The notes under the pieces: generated by a model
Database searches by the model: none
The model's input: the letters and a program-made list of their open reading frames with translations, nothing else
Told to the model about the DNA's origin: nothing
Assembly: GCA_023402505.1 (NCBI GenBank)
Contig: JAEYGD010000449.1
Coordinates: forward strand, 1-27,595
Source of the DNA: Actinomycetes bacterium
Lineage (GTDB): Bacteria; Actinomycetota; Actinomycetes; Mycobacteriales; Micromonosporaceae
Reading direction: 5' to 3'
DNA: 27,595 bases
Made by a program: the position numbers and the translations under genes
Part shown: piece after piece, positions 1-7,638 of the stretch
Numbering within the stretch: position 1 is the first letter of the stretch
How the letters are laid out: the number at the start of each line of letters is the position of its first letter

Positions 1-49
<49 letters not shown>

Positions 50-97
50 GGCGGGGGGGCGCCGCCCCGCCCGAGCTTCGGGGTGGTTTGGTCGGCT

Positions 98-103
98 TAC
101 GCT
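98..103 (+). promoter_or_regulatory. putative -10 box for a leaderless transcript
   Basis: TACGCT lies exactly 6 nt upstream of the ATG at 110. No ribosome binding site is present, so the transcript probably starts at the A of the ATG. No convincing -35 box is visible; the upstream sequence is low-complexity. Confidence 0.5.
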
Positions 104-109
104 CGGGTC

Positions 110-472
110 ATGGCGAACGCTACGTACGACCGCAAGGAGCAGTTCCAGCAGATCCAGAGCGGCCTGCTCGAAGGCGAGCAGATCATCGCCGTGTACGACG
201 CCGTGGGCACCGGCACCGGCTTCATCGGCCTGACCGACCGGCGCGTGATCATCCAGGACCGCTCATTCGTCGGCAAGCGGTACGCGATCACCAGCATCCC
301 GTACTCGAAGATCACCAGCGTGAGCGTGGTCAGCAACAAGTCGTGGGGCGGCTCGTTCTTCTCCACCGGGGCGATCGCGATCCACGTCGGTACGCACACG
401 TACGAGGTGGAGTTCCGCGGCGCCCAGAAGAGCCACCACGTCCACAACGTGATCCTGCACTACATCAGCTGA
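110..472 (+). CDS. bacterial PH-domain protein
   Basis: A 120-residue soluble protein that is almost entirely one bacterial pleckstrin-homology fold (YokE/bPH-like). Early residues form a short helix (KEQFQQIQSGLLEGEQI), followed by the alternating beta pattern typical of the family: IIAVYDAV, GFIGLTDRRVIIQD, AITSIPYSKITSVSV, AIAIHVGTHTYEVEF and a final amphipathic helix (HHVHNVILHYIS). The LTDRRVII strand is a hallmark of these proteins. There is no membrane segment or signal peptide. The ATG at 110 is preferred over an upstream GTG at 83 because a TACGCT -10 box sits 6 nt before it. Known family members are mostly of unknown function; some bind lipids or act in stress responses. Not obviously in an operon. 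Confidence 0.8.
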   Translation: MANATYDRKEQFQQIQSGLLEGEQIIAVYDAVGTGTGFIGLTDRRVIIQDRSFVGKRYAITSIPYSKITSVSVVSNKSWGGSFFSTGAIAIHVGTHTYEVEFRGAQKSHHVHNVILHYIS

Positions 473-551
473 TCCGGCGGCGGGTGGCGCACGCCCGACG
501 GCATCCGGTCGGGTGACTGGTGCGTATCGGGGTGCAGAGCAATCGCCGCGC

Positions 552-1082
552 TCAGCGGACGACGCGGTACCAGTGGGCGGTCTCGCCGGGGATGCGCGCC
601 AGCCGTACCCGGGTGCCCCCCGGCTGGTCGAACATGCGGACCCCGTCGCCGAGCAGCACCGGAGCGAAGAACATCAGGACCTCGTCGAGCAGGCCCGCCT
701 CGACGCACTGCCGGGCCACGTCCGCGCCGAGTACGTTCACGTACCGATCACCGGCGGCCTCCCGGGCCTGCTCGACGGCGGTGTGCAGGTCACCGACGAA
801 GGTGACGTCCGCCGGCGGCTCGGCCGGTGGGCGGTGCGTGAGGACGAACACCGGCCCCCGGTACCGGCCGCCGAACGCGCCCTCCTTGTCGGTGCCGCGG
901 TTCGGGTCGTCGCCCCCGAAGGTGCGGTTGCCGACCAGGAGCGCACCCACACCGGCCAGCAGGCGATCCGCCGTCCGGTTCTCGTCCGCGGTGAGGTGCT
1001 CGGTCAGCCAGGACATGTCACCGCCCGGACCGGCGATGTAGCCGTCGAGCGAGGCCGTCGCCGAGTACAGGACCTTGGCCAT
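552..1082 (-). CDS. dihydrofolate reductase-like (RibD C-terminal) family protein
   Basis: A 176-residue NADPH-binding reductase-fold protein of the RibD C-terminal / YwjB-YyaP group. Signatures are the N-terminal SLDGYIAGPGGDMSWL (residues 10-26), LLVGNRTFGG (about 49-58), FVLTHRPP (about 80-87) and the conserved C-terminal segment VLGADVARQCVEAGLLDEVLMFFAPVLLGDG, ending in a short final strand. Length is normal for the family. In actinobacteria such proteins are accessory reductases; a true folate or riboflavin role is not shown. A strong GGAAGGAG ribosome site precedes the ATG. It lies 121 nt downstream of the NmrA-like gene on the same strand, separated by a large dyad, so it may have its own promoter. 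Confidence 0.85.
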   Translation of the reverse strand: MAKVLYSATASLDGYIAGPGGDMSWLTEHLTADENRTADRLLAGVGALLVGNRTFGGDDPNRGTDKEGAFGGRYRGPVFVLTHRPPAEPPADVTFVGDLHTAVEQAREAAGDRYVNVLGADVARQCVEAGLLDEVLMFFAPVLLGDGVRMFDQPGGTRVRLARIPGETAHWYRVVR

Positions 1083-1118
1083 GGTTCTCCTTCCGTCGAT
1101 GGTTCAAGGCATACCGAC

Positions 1119-1175
1119 TGCCGGTGGCCGGGAAAGTCATCGCCGCACCGGCGTTTCCCCGCACGGCCACCGGCA
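1119..1175 (-). terminator. large stem-loop between two minus-strand genes
   Basis: TGCCGGTGGCCG (1119-1130) is perfectly complementary to CGGCCACCGGCA (1164-1175). GGAAA (1131-1135) can continue the stem with TTTCC (1154-1158) after a small bulge. A 12-bp palindrome CCCGTCGACGGG (1181-1192) lies just upstream in transcription order, immediately after the stop of the 1204-2046 gene. It may act as terminator or attenuator before the reductase gene; there is no U-tract. Confidence 0.5.
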
Positions 1176-1203
1176 GGCACCCCGTCGACGGGATGTCGCA
1201 GGC

Positions 1204-2046
1204 CTAGCCGCCGAAGTCGGCGGCGTGGTCGCGGGCCCACTCCGCGAAGGTGCGAGCCGGCCGGCCGGTCAGCTCCGCCACGGTGCTCGTCACCGGTTCC
1301 GGCCCGTCGACCAGACCGGCCCAGTACGCGAGCATCCCCTCGACCAGAGCCTCGTCGCCGAACGTCCGCAGCAGCTCCGTACGGGCCTCGTCGAGGGGTT
1401 GCTCCTCGAAGCGCACCGGCCGCCCGATCGCCTCGCCGATCAGTCGCGCCTGTTCCGCCTGCGTCACGGTGCCGGGGCCGGTGAGCGCGTACGCCCGCCC
1501 GGTGTGACCGTCTCCGGTCAGCGCCCGCACCGCCACGTCGGCGATGTCCGCCTCGTGGATGAGCGACCGCGCGGCCCGGGCGTACGGCGTCCGCACCACG
1601 CCCTCGGCGCGGATCCGCTCCGCCCAGCCGAGCGTGTTGGCGGCGAACCCGCCGCAGCGCAGGAACGTCCAGTCCGCACCCGACTTCTCGATCAGTCCCT
1701 CGACCGCGCCCCACACGGTGTGTGGCCCGTCCGCCGCCTGGAGCGCGGACAGGTAGACGACCCGGCCGGTCCGGGCGGTGATCGCCTCGACCGTCGCCGC
1801 CGCGCCGTCCGGCGAGAACGACGGCCAGAGCAGGAACACCGCCGCCACGTCGGTGAGCGCGGCGGACAGGGACTCCGGGTCGGTGAGGTCACCCCGGACC
1901 GTCGGGACGTCGCCGGGCAGGTCGGTGCCGCCCGGATCGCGGGTCAGGGCGCGTACCGGAACGCCCGCTCGCCGCAGCCGGTGCACCAGTTGCCGGCCGA
2001 CGGTCCCCGTCGCTCCGGTGACCAGGATCGTGTCGCTCGTCGTCAT
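1204..2046 (-). CDS. NmrA-like NAD(P)-binding protein (atypical SDR)
   Basis: A 280-residue atypical short-chain dehydrogenase/reductase. The N-terminus has the Rossmann glycine motif GATGTVG (residues 11-17), followed by VPVRALTRD, a basic segment expected to contact the NADP phosphate, and GDLTDPESL. VVYLSALQA corresponds to the family's strand-4 region. It lacks a canonical YxxxK pair, as usual for the NmrA / NAD(P)H-azoreductase-like subgroup (QOR2, YtfG, NmrA). Members act as quinone reductases or redox-sensing proteins; the substrate here is unknown. The ATG at 2046 starts 7 nt after a -10-like GAGCAT, so it is probably leaderless. The promoter has a 19-bp spacer with a MerR-type dyad, which suggests induction by a MerR-family activator encoded elsewhere. 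Confidence 0.85.
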   Translation of the reverse strand: MTTSDTILVTGATGTVGRQLVHRLRRAGVPVRALTRDPGGTDLPGDVPTVRGDLTDPESLSAALTDVAAVFLLWPSFSPDGAAATVEAITARTGRVVYLSALQAADGPHTVWGAVEGLIEKSGADWTFLRCGGFAANTLGWAERIRAEGVVRTPYARAARSLIHEADIADVAVRALTGDGHTGRAYALTGPGTVTQAEQARLIGEAIGRPVRFEEQPLDEARTELLRTFGDEALVEGMLAYWAGLVDGPEPVTSTVAELTGRPARTFAEWARDHAADFGG

Positions 2047-2053
2047 GCGACCG

Positions 2054-2084
2054 ATGCTCGTACCTCAAGCAGGGTTCAGGTCAA
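2054..2084 (-). promoter_or_regulatory. MerR-type promoter/operator for the NmrA-like gene
   Basis: On the minus strand TTGACC (2079-2084) is a good -35 and GAGCAT (2054-2059) a plausible -10, separated by 19 nt instead of 17. The spacer holds an imperfect dyad at 2062-2081 that reads CCTGAAC...CTTGAGG on the minus strand, the layout used by MerR-family activators that untwist long-spacer promoters. The ATG follows 7 nt after the -10. No merR gene is present in the window. Confidence 0.55.
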
Positions 2085-2151
2085 TCTGCTCTGCGCGAAG
2101 CCGTTCGCGGCGCTGATGCCCGGCCTCGTCGCGCCCGCCCCCGGGGCGGGG

Positions 2152-2430
2152 CTACTCCCGCAGGTAGCCGGTGGCGGGGTCGATCTCCGCGAGGAAGCCG
2201 CGGATCGCCTCCGCCAGCTCGGGCCGGGTCATCGGGCGGTCGGCGGACCTGCTGATGCTGAAACCGTAGTCGTGCGGCCCGCTGAGCCAGTCGAAGTCGT
2301 ACGTGCCGGCGTGCTCGGCCCGTACCCGGACGCGGAACTCCTGCCCGTCCACGGTCAGCAGCACCGGCTCGCCCTCGTGACGTGGCCACAGGTGCGCTGG
2401 CGCGAGACCCGGTTCCGGCTCACCGGACAT
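2152..2430 (-). CDS. small conserved-looking hypothetical protein
   Basis: A 92-residue protein that I cannot assign to a named family. It is acidic and soluble, with strands VLLTVDGQEFRVRVRAEHAGTYDFDWLSGP, a motif HDYGFSIS, then a helix PELAEAIRGFLAEIDPATGYL. The last segment resembles C-terminal helices of small actinobacterial proteins that are often encoded in pairs with other hypotheticals. The ATG at 2430 is supported by a strong GGGGAGGGGAG site directly upstream. The upstream gene (2457-2846) ends 26 nt before this start, so the two are likely cotranscribed. Confidence 0.65.
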   Translation of the reverse strand: MSGEPEPGLAPAHLWPRHEGEPVLLTVDGQEFRVRVRAEHAGTYDFDWLSGPHDYGFSISRSADRPMTRPELAEAIRGFLAEIDPATGYLRE

Positions 2431-2456
2431 GCCCGCTCCCCTCCCCCGGGTCGCCA

Positions 2457-2846
2457 CTACCCGATCGCAGCGACGGGTGCGTCGCTGCGCGGGCACGTCC
2501 AGCACGCGACACCGTCGACGAGGGCCGCGGCAGGGGGATGGGTGTGTGCGGGCAGGCACCCGGGCCAGGTGTTGTCTCCCTCGTCGAACTCCTTCTCCTG
2601 CACCAGGTCGGCCAACTCGACGACCGCCGCCTCCAGGTCGCGGGTCGGGTGCAGGCTGCCCAGGCTGCTCTCCCCCGCCGGTCCCGGCCGGTCGACCAGC
2701 AGGATGATGGTGTCGAGGGAGTCCAGGTGAACGCCCTTCGGCCGCGTGACAGCGCCCCGTCGGGCGAAGTCGTCCGCCACCCGGCGCACCGCCCGCTCGT
2801 AACACTCCAGTGCGTCGAGCACCAGCTCGTCATCGCCGTACGACAC
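2457..2846 (-). CDS. hypothetical protein with C-terminal Cys cluster
   Basis: A 129-residue soluble protein of unknown function. The first 85 residues look helical (LDALECYERAVRRVADDFARRG; LEAAVVELADLVQEKEF), with a hydrophobic strand DTIILLVD between. The C-terminal part carries CLPAHTHPP followed by VACWTCPRSD: three Cys and two His that could bind a metal. The GTG start at 2846 is preceded by TAGCCT with a 6-nt gap and no ribosome site, fitting a leaderless transcript. It is divergent from the acetyltransferase gene and upstream of the 2152-2430 gene in the same orientation. Confidence 0.65.
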   Translation of the reverse strand: MSYGDDELVLDALECYERAVRRVADDFARRGAVTRPKGVHLDSLDTIILLVDRPGPAGESSLGSLHPTRDLEAAVVELADLVQEKEFDEGDNTWPGCLPAHTHPPAAALVDGVACWTCPRSDAPVAAIG

Positions 2847-2852
2847 CAGGCC

Positions 2853-2858
2853 AGGCTA
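2853..2858 (-). promoter_or_regulatory. putative leaderless -10 box (minus strand)
   Basis: The minus strand reads TAGCCT, then 6 nt, then the GTG at 2846. It faces a mirror-image box at 2904-2909, so both divergent genes appear to be leaderless from a shared 69-bp intergenic region. Confidence 0.5.
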
Positions 2859-2903
2859 GTGCACCCGTGGGCACCGGCCCGTGCGCCGGCACCGGCCGGT
2901 GGA

Positions 2904-2909
2904 TAGGCT
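2904..2909 (+). promoter_or_regulatory. putative leaderless -10 box
   Basis: TAGGCT lies 6 nt before the ATG at 2916 and there is no purine-rich ribosome site. This is the plus-strand partner of the box at 2853-2858. Confidence 0.5.
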
Positions 2910-2915
2910 CCCGAG

Positions 2916-3404
2916 ATGCTCTTACGGGACGTGGAGCCCACCGACCTCGACGCGTACCTGCGGATGCGCTGCGACCCGGCCATGATGGCCGAGCTGGGCG
3001 GTCCGCAGTCGCCCGATCGCGTCGCCGGTCAACTCGACCGTGACCTCGACACGGCTCGGGCGGACAGCGCGTGGATCAAGATGATCGTTCCCGACGGCTC
3101 CGCGCAGGTGGCGGGGACGGTGACGCTGTACCCCCACGGGGACATCTCGGAGATCGGCTGGATGATCCTGCCGGAGTTCCAGGGCCGGGGCCTGGCGGGC
3201 GAAGCCGTCCGCGCGGTTCTCGACCTGGCCCGGGCGGACGGGCGATGGGGGCTCATCCACGCGTTTCCGAGCACGACGAACGCGGCGTCGAACGCCATCT
3301 GCCGCTCGGCCGGATTCGCTCTCCTCGGGGAGGAGGAGACGGCCTTCGCGGGACGCGTCTTCCGCACCAACCACTGGGTGTTCGACCCGGCGGCGCGCCG
3401 CTGA
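2916..3404 (+). CDS. GNAT family N-acetyltransferase
   Basis: A 162-residue RimJ/RimL-like Gcn5-related acetyltransferase using acetyl-CoA. It starts with the typical LLRDVEPTDLDAYLRMR, has the beta-bulge strand ISEIGWMILPEFQGRGLAGEAVRAVLDLA with the acetyl-CoA pyrophosphate-binding QGRGLAGEA motif (about residues 89-97), and the C-terminal NAASNAICRSAGFALLGEEE, in which Asn and the Cys-Arg-Ser-Ala-Gly-Phe helix are family hallmarks. The acceptor (protein N-terminus, ribosomal protein or small amine) cannot be inferred. Its stop is only 8 nt from the convergent ychF stop, with no hairpin in the gap. Confidence 0.9.
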   Translation: MLLRDVEPTDLDAYLRMRCDPAMMAELGGPQSPDRVAGQLDRDLDTARADSAWIKMIVPDGSAQVAGTVTLYPHGDISEIGWMILPEFQGRGLAGEAVRAVLDLARADGRWGLIHAFPSTTNAASNAICRSAGFALLGEEETAFAGRVFRTNHWVFDPAARR

Positions 3405-3412
3405 CCGGCTTC

Positions 3413-4498
<1,086 letters not shown>

Positions 4499-4506
4499 GA
4501 CGGGCC

Positions 4507-4512
4507 AGCTTA
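4507..4512 (-). promoter_or_regulatory. putative -10 box upstream of ychF
   Basis: The minus strand reads TAAGCT followed by 8 nt and the GTG start of ychF. The spacing is slightly longer than at other leaderless starts in this window. Confidence 0.4.
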
Positions 4513-4562
4513 CGCCGCCGCCCGCCGGCCGCCGGCACCTGCCTCGGGTTTCCGCCGTCGAG

Positions 4563-4588
4563 GACCGGGTCCGGGGCCGACCCCGGTC
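4563..4588 (-). terminator. GC hairpin at the end of the peptidase gene
   Basis: GACCGGGTC and GACCCCGGTC form an imperfect inverted repeat with one bulge, separated by CGGGGCC. The structure begins at the peptidase stop codon (4587-4589) and continues downstream. There is no U-tract, as usual for actinomycete terminators. It would separate the peptidase transcript from ychF. Confidence 0.45.
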
Positions 4589-5321
4589 AGTCGAGCAGGC
4601 GCGGGCTGATCGGGCTCTCCCGTACGCTGCCGTCCGGGCCGCGGCTGACCTCGTACGCCGACACGCCCGGCCGGTCCGCGACCGCCTCGACCAGCCGCTC
4701 GCCCCGGTAGAGCAGGCCCGTGCCGTCGTCGGTGCAGTGCGACGTCGGCAGTGTCCCGTCGCCCACCAGCCGGTGCATCAGCGGCCGGCGCTGCTCCTCG
4801 CTGTCGTAGTGCACGCCGTTGCCGTACGGCAGCCAGCCCAGCCCGTCGGTGAAGCCGCGCAGGGTGAGCCCGAAGCTGTCGGTGGCGCCGCCGGTGTGCC
4901 AGCAGATCGAACCGGCGGAGACCCCGCCCAGCACGACCCCGGCCTCCCAGCATTCCCGCAGGATGTCGCCGAGGCCGTGCGCCCGCCAGACGGCGACCAG
5001 GTTCGCGACGCTGCCCCCGCCGACCCAGACGATGTCCTGTGCCCGCAGGTGCGCCCGCACGTCCTCGACGTTCGGCATCGGGAACAGCGCCAGGTGGGTC
5101 ATCCGGAACCGGCTGCCGGCGAACGCCTCGTACACCCGGGTCAGGGTGGTCGGCTGGTCCCCCTCGGCCTGGTCGAGGAAGCAGATCCGCGGCTCGCGCC
5201 CGGCTTCGGCCAGGTCGGCGGCCAGGTCGAAGACCGGGTTGATCCGCCGGGCCCGACCGTTCCCGCGCGGCGCGTAGATGCCCATGCTGGTGGCGAGGAT
5301 GGTCGGTTCGCTGGCGGCCAC
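4587..5321 (-). CDS. pepE: peptidase E-like (peptidase S51) protein
   Basis: A 244-residue class-I glutamine-amidotransferase-fold serine peptidase of family S51, which includes Asp-dipeptidase PepE and cyanophycinase. The nucleophile elbow is GGVSAGSICW with Ser135; GGGSVANL (about residues 101-108) is the conserved glycine-rich loop; GNGVHYDSEEQRR holds the likely catalytic His171. No signal peptide is present, so it is cytosolic. Length is typical. The GTG start at 5321 has a good GGAAGG site 6 nt upstream. Close relatives hydrolyse Asp-X dipeptides, but several actinobacterial S51 proteins are uncharacterised, so substrate is inferred only from family. Confidence 0.88.
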   Translation of the reverse strand: MAASEPTILATSMGIYAPRGNGRARRINPVFDLAADLAEAGREPRICFLDQAEGDQPTTLTRVYEAFAGSRFRMTHLALFPMPNVEDVRAHLRAQDIVWVGGGSVANLVAVWRAHGLGDILRECWEAGVVLGGVSAGSICWHTGGATDSFGLTLRGFTDGLGWLPYGNGVHYDSEEQRRPLMHRLVGDGTLPTSHCTDDGTGLLYRGERLVEAVADRPGVSAYEVSRGPDGSVRESPISPRLLD

Positions 5322-5400
5322 GATGATCCTTCCGTCGGGAGACGTCGCCCATCCTGCCGCAACCGCTCACCGCGCCGCCGCCCGCCCGCTGGGGCGCGAC

Positions 5401-5460
5401 GGTCACCGCCCGGCGTCGGTCACCGCCCGACGCCGGTCACCGCCCGGCGTCGGTCACCGC
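5401..5460. repeat. 17-bp tandem repeat, about 3.5 copies
   Basis: Units GGTCACCGCCCGGCGTC lie at 5401-5417, 5418-5434 (two substitutions) and 5435-5451, with a 9-bp partial copy at 5452-5460. The array starts downstream of the marR stop and runs into its coding end; the in-frame stop (TCA on this strand, 5437-5439) sits inside the third copy. Because 17 is not a multiple of three, adjacent copies are read in different frames. Confidence 0.9.
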
Positions 5461-5958
5461 GCCGAGGAGGGTACGCAGCAGGTCGCCGAGACGCTCCTGG
5501 TCCTCGGGGGGCAGCGTGTCGAGCAGCCGGCGCTGGACGGCCAGGCCGGCCTCCGCCGCCTCCTCGACCAGGGCACGGCCCGCCTCGGTCAGCGTGACCT
5601 GGAGACCGCGGCGGTCGGCCGGGTCGGGTGACCGGCGTACCAGGCCGGCCCGCTCCAGCCGGTCGAGCCGGCCCGTCACCCCGCCGGAGGTGAGCATCAG
5701 CGACGCGGCGAGCGCCTTCGGCGCAAGGGTGTACGGCGTCCCGGCGCGGCGCAGCGCGGCGAGCACGTCGAACTCGCCCCGGCTGATCGACCACCGGGCG
5801 TACGTGCGCTCCTGCTCGTCGCCGACGAGCCGCGCGATCCGGTAGATCCGGCCGAAGACGGCCATCGGCTCGGGCCGCATGCCCGGCCGCTCCCGCCGCC
5901 ACTGCTCGACGATGCCGTCGACGTCGTCCTGTTGCGCCACACGCGGATTGTGCCGCAC
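5437..5958 (-). CDS. MarR family transcriptional regulator
   Basis: A 173-residue winged-helix repressor of the MarR family. An N-terminal dimerisation helix (VDGIVEQWRRERPGM ... RIYRIARLV) is followed by SISRGEFDVLAALRRAG, the recognition-helix region PKALAASLMLTSGGVTGRLDRLERAGLVRRSPDPADRRGLQVTLTEAG, with the wing motif DPADRRG, and a C-terminal dimerisation helix. The GTG at 5958 has GGAGG 6 nt upstream. It is divergent from the EamA exporter gene at 6034 with a near-perfect 28-bp palindrome between, so it most probably represses itself and the exporter until a small ligand binds. The last residues are encoded by the 17-bp tandem repeat. Confidence 0.93.
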   Translation of the reverse strand: MRHNPRVAQQDDVDGIVEQWRRERPGMRPEPMAVFGRIYRIARLVGDEQERTYARWSISRGEFDVLAALRRAGTPYTLAPKALAASLMLTSGGVTGRLDRLERAGLVRRSPDPADRRGLQVTLTEAGRALVEEAAEAGLAVQRRLLDTLPPEDQERLGDLLRTLLGAVTDAGR

Positions 5959-5983
5959 GTCGCACCTCCGATTTGGCTCACCC

Positions 5984-6011
5984 TTAAGTAGCTTAGTCCT
6001 AAGATACTTAA
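5984..6011. promoter_or_regulatory. 28-bp palindromic operator between marR and EamA gene
   Basis: The two 14-bp halves are complementary at 12 of 14 positions. The outer arms are TTAAGTA and TACTTAA, the inner arms CTTAG and CTAAG. Overlapping smaller dyads TAAG-N3-CTTA occur on both sides. It is sharply AT-rich in a very GC-rich background and lies in the 75-bp divergent intergenic region, covering the expected promoter. This is the expected position of a MarR dimer operator, possibly for two dimers. Confidence 0.85.
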
Positions 6012-6033
6012 CTTGAAGCTTTTAGGAGGAGTG

Positions 6034-7131
6034 ATGGACCACCGCCGGCTCGACCCCCTCATCACCGCCCTCACGCCGGTGACCTGGGGAACGACGTACC
6101 TGGTCACCAGCGAGCTGCTGCCCCCGGACCGCCCGCTCTGGTCCGGCGTGATCCGGGCCCTCCCCGCCGGCCTGCTGCTGCTCGCCCTCACCCGGCACCG
6201 GCCACACGGATCCTGGTGGTGGCGGTCCGTCGTGCTCGGCGCGCTCAACATCGGCGCGTTCTTCCCGCTGCTGTTCCTCGCGGCGTACCGGCTGCCCGGC
6301 GGGACGGCAGCCGTACTCGGCGCCACCCAGCCGCTGCTGGTGGCCGGCCTGACCGTGCTGGTGCTGCGCGAGCGGCCCCATCCGCGCGCGCTCGCCGCCG
6401 CGGTCGCCGCGCTGGCCGGGGTCACCCTGGTCGTGCTCCGGCCGGGCGCCGCGCTGGACGCCCTCGGCGTCGCCGCTGGCTTGGCCGGCACCGCGGCGAT
6501 GGGCACCGGCCTGGTGCTGACCCGCCGCTGGGGCCGCCCGCCGGGGGTCGGCACCCTGACCGCCACCGGTTGGCAGCTCACCGCGGGCGGGCTGCTGATC
6601 GTGCCCGCCGCCCTGCTGGTCGAGGGGACGCCGCCGACACCCGACCCGCCGGCGCTCGCCGGGTACGCCTGGTTGACCCTCGCCGGCACGGCGCTCGCGT
6701 ACGCCCTCTGGTTCCGCGGCGCGGCCCGGCTGCCGGTCACCCAGGTCTCCCTGCTCGGCGCGCTGAGCCCGCTGACCGCCGCCGCCCTCGGCTGGGCGGT
6801 GCTCGGGCAGGCGATGACCGGATGGCAGCTCGCCGGATTCGTCGTGGCGATCGGCGCCACCGTCGCCGGCCAGGTGCCGCCGCGCCGGCCGGCGACACCC
6901 GGTCAGTCGCGCGGGCCCGCCTGGCGGGGCACGACCGGCTCGATCCGCAGCGCCCCCGGCGCCAGCTCGGCCGCCGCCGCGAGCGGCAGGGTGAAGCGCG
7001 CGTCGGCGGCCGGGCCGGCCGCGTACGACTCGCGGAGCATCCAGCGCACCTCGTCGGCCGTCCACCCCAGCCCCGGCCGGGCGGCGATCTCGCGCAACAG
7101 GCGCAACGCGACCCGGGTGTCGTCGTCGTAG
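6034..7131 (+). CDS. EamA/DMT-family exporter with antisense-overlapping tail
   Basis: A 365-residue polytopic membrane protein of the drug/metabolite transporter superfamily (EamA, RhaT/YedA-like). The first 285 residues contain about ten hydrophobic segments in two five-helix repeats; TPVTWGTTYLVTSELLPPDRPLWSGVIRALPAG is the classic first-repeat signature and PVTQVSLLGALSPLTAAALGWAVLGQ the second-repeat counterpart. The ATG at 6034 is chosen because AGGAGG (6024-6029) lies just upstream. Residues from about 290 on are hydrophilic, Ser/Arg/Ala-rich and antisense to the gene at 6903-7385. This tail has no family counterpart and may reflect loss of the original stop near 6900. Substrate unknown; presumably controlled by the divergent MarR protein. 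Confidence 0.9.
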   Translation: MDHRRLDPLITALTPVTWGTTYLVTSELLPPDRPLWSGVIRALPAGLLLLALTRHRPHGSWWWRSVVLGALNIGAFFPLLFLAAYRLPGGTAAVLGATQPLLVAGLTVLVLRERPHPRALAAAVAALAGVTLVVLRPGAALDALGVAAGLAGTAAMGTGLVLTRRWGRPPGVGTLTATGWQLTAGGLLIVPAALLVEGTPPTPDPPALAGYAWLTLAGTALAYALWFRGAARLPVTQVSLLGALSPLTAAALGWAVLGQAMTGWQLAGFVVAIGATVAGQVPPRRPATPGQSRGPAWRGTTGSIRSAPGASSAAAASGRVKRASAAGPAAYDSRSIQRTSSAVHPSPGRAAISRNRRNATRVSSS

Positions 7132-7385
7132 AAGCGCATGCACCAGTGGTGCACCCACATGCCGAGGGCGCGCAGCCCGCCCGCGTCGAGCGAGCGGACG
7201 AGCCGGCCGCAGGCGGTGTCTCCGAACGCCCGGCCCGGATCGCCGGCGCGGTCCCGGTCGAGCGCCCCGACCGCCGCGGGGGCCACCGCGCGCATCCGGG
7301 CGTAGAAGCCCTGCGTGACCGCCCGGTCCAGCGGAGGGTGCCCGCCCCGTGTCGACGCCGCCTGCCGACCCGCCCCGCTCGCCAT
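6903..7385 (-). CDS. hypothetical protein
   Basis: A 160-residue soluble protein that I do not recognise. It is mostly helical with motifs FYARMRAVAPAAVGALDRDRAG, ALGMWVHHWCMRFYDDDTRVALRLLREIAARPGLGWTADEVRWMLRESY and a C-terminal strand-like ALRIEPVVP. No signal peptide or membrane segment. The ATG at 7385 has AAGGGG at a suitable distance upstream, which argues for a real gene. Its 3' 229 bp overlap the exporter reading frame on the other strand. It is divergent from alkA. Confidence 0.6.
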   Translation of the reverse strand: MASGAGRQAASTRGGHPPLDRAVTQGFYARMRAVAPAAVGALDRDRAGDPGRAFGDTACGRLVRSLDAGGLRALGMWVHHWCMRFYDDDTRVALRLLREIAARPGLGWTADEVRWMLRESYAAGPAADARFTLPLAAAAELAPGALRIEPVVPRQAGPRD

Positions 7386-7638
7386 CGCCGCACCCCTTCT
7401 TGAGTTGGTGGCGGGACGGTACCGACCACAACCGACAGTTTCCGCTCGACGGTCGCCGAACCGCGGCCACGTTGCCGGAACGGGCCAGGTCAGGGGGACG
7501 CCATGCAGGCCCGGCCCGATCGCGTTCGTACCGGTTCCGGGTCCGGGCGGCGCATCCGGGCGGCTCGCCACCCGGGCCGGCACGCCCAGGTCCGATTCCC
7601 GCCAGCCGCTCGCCTCCCCGCGGAGGCATCATCGGTGC

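Noticed and set aside
5401..5460. CRISPR array
   Set aside because: The 17-bp units are directly adjacent with no unique spacers, so this is a simple tandem repeat.
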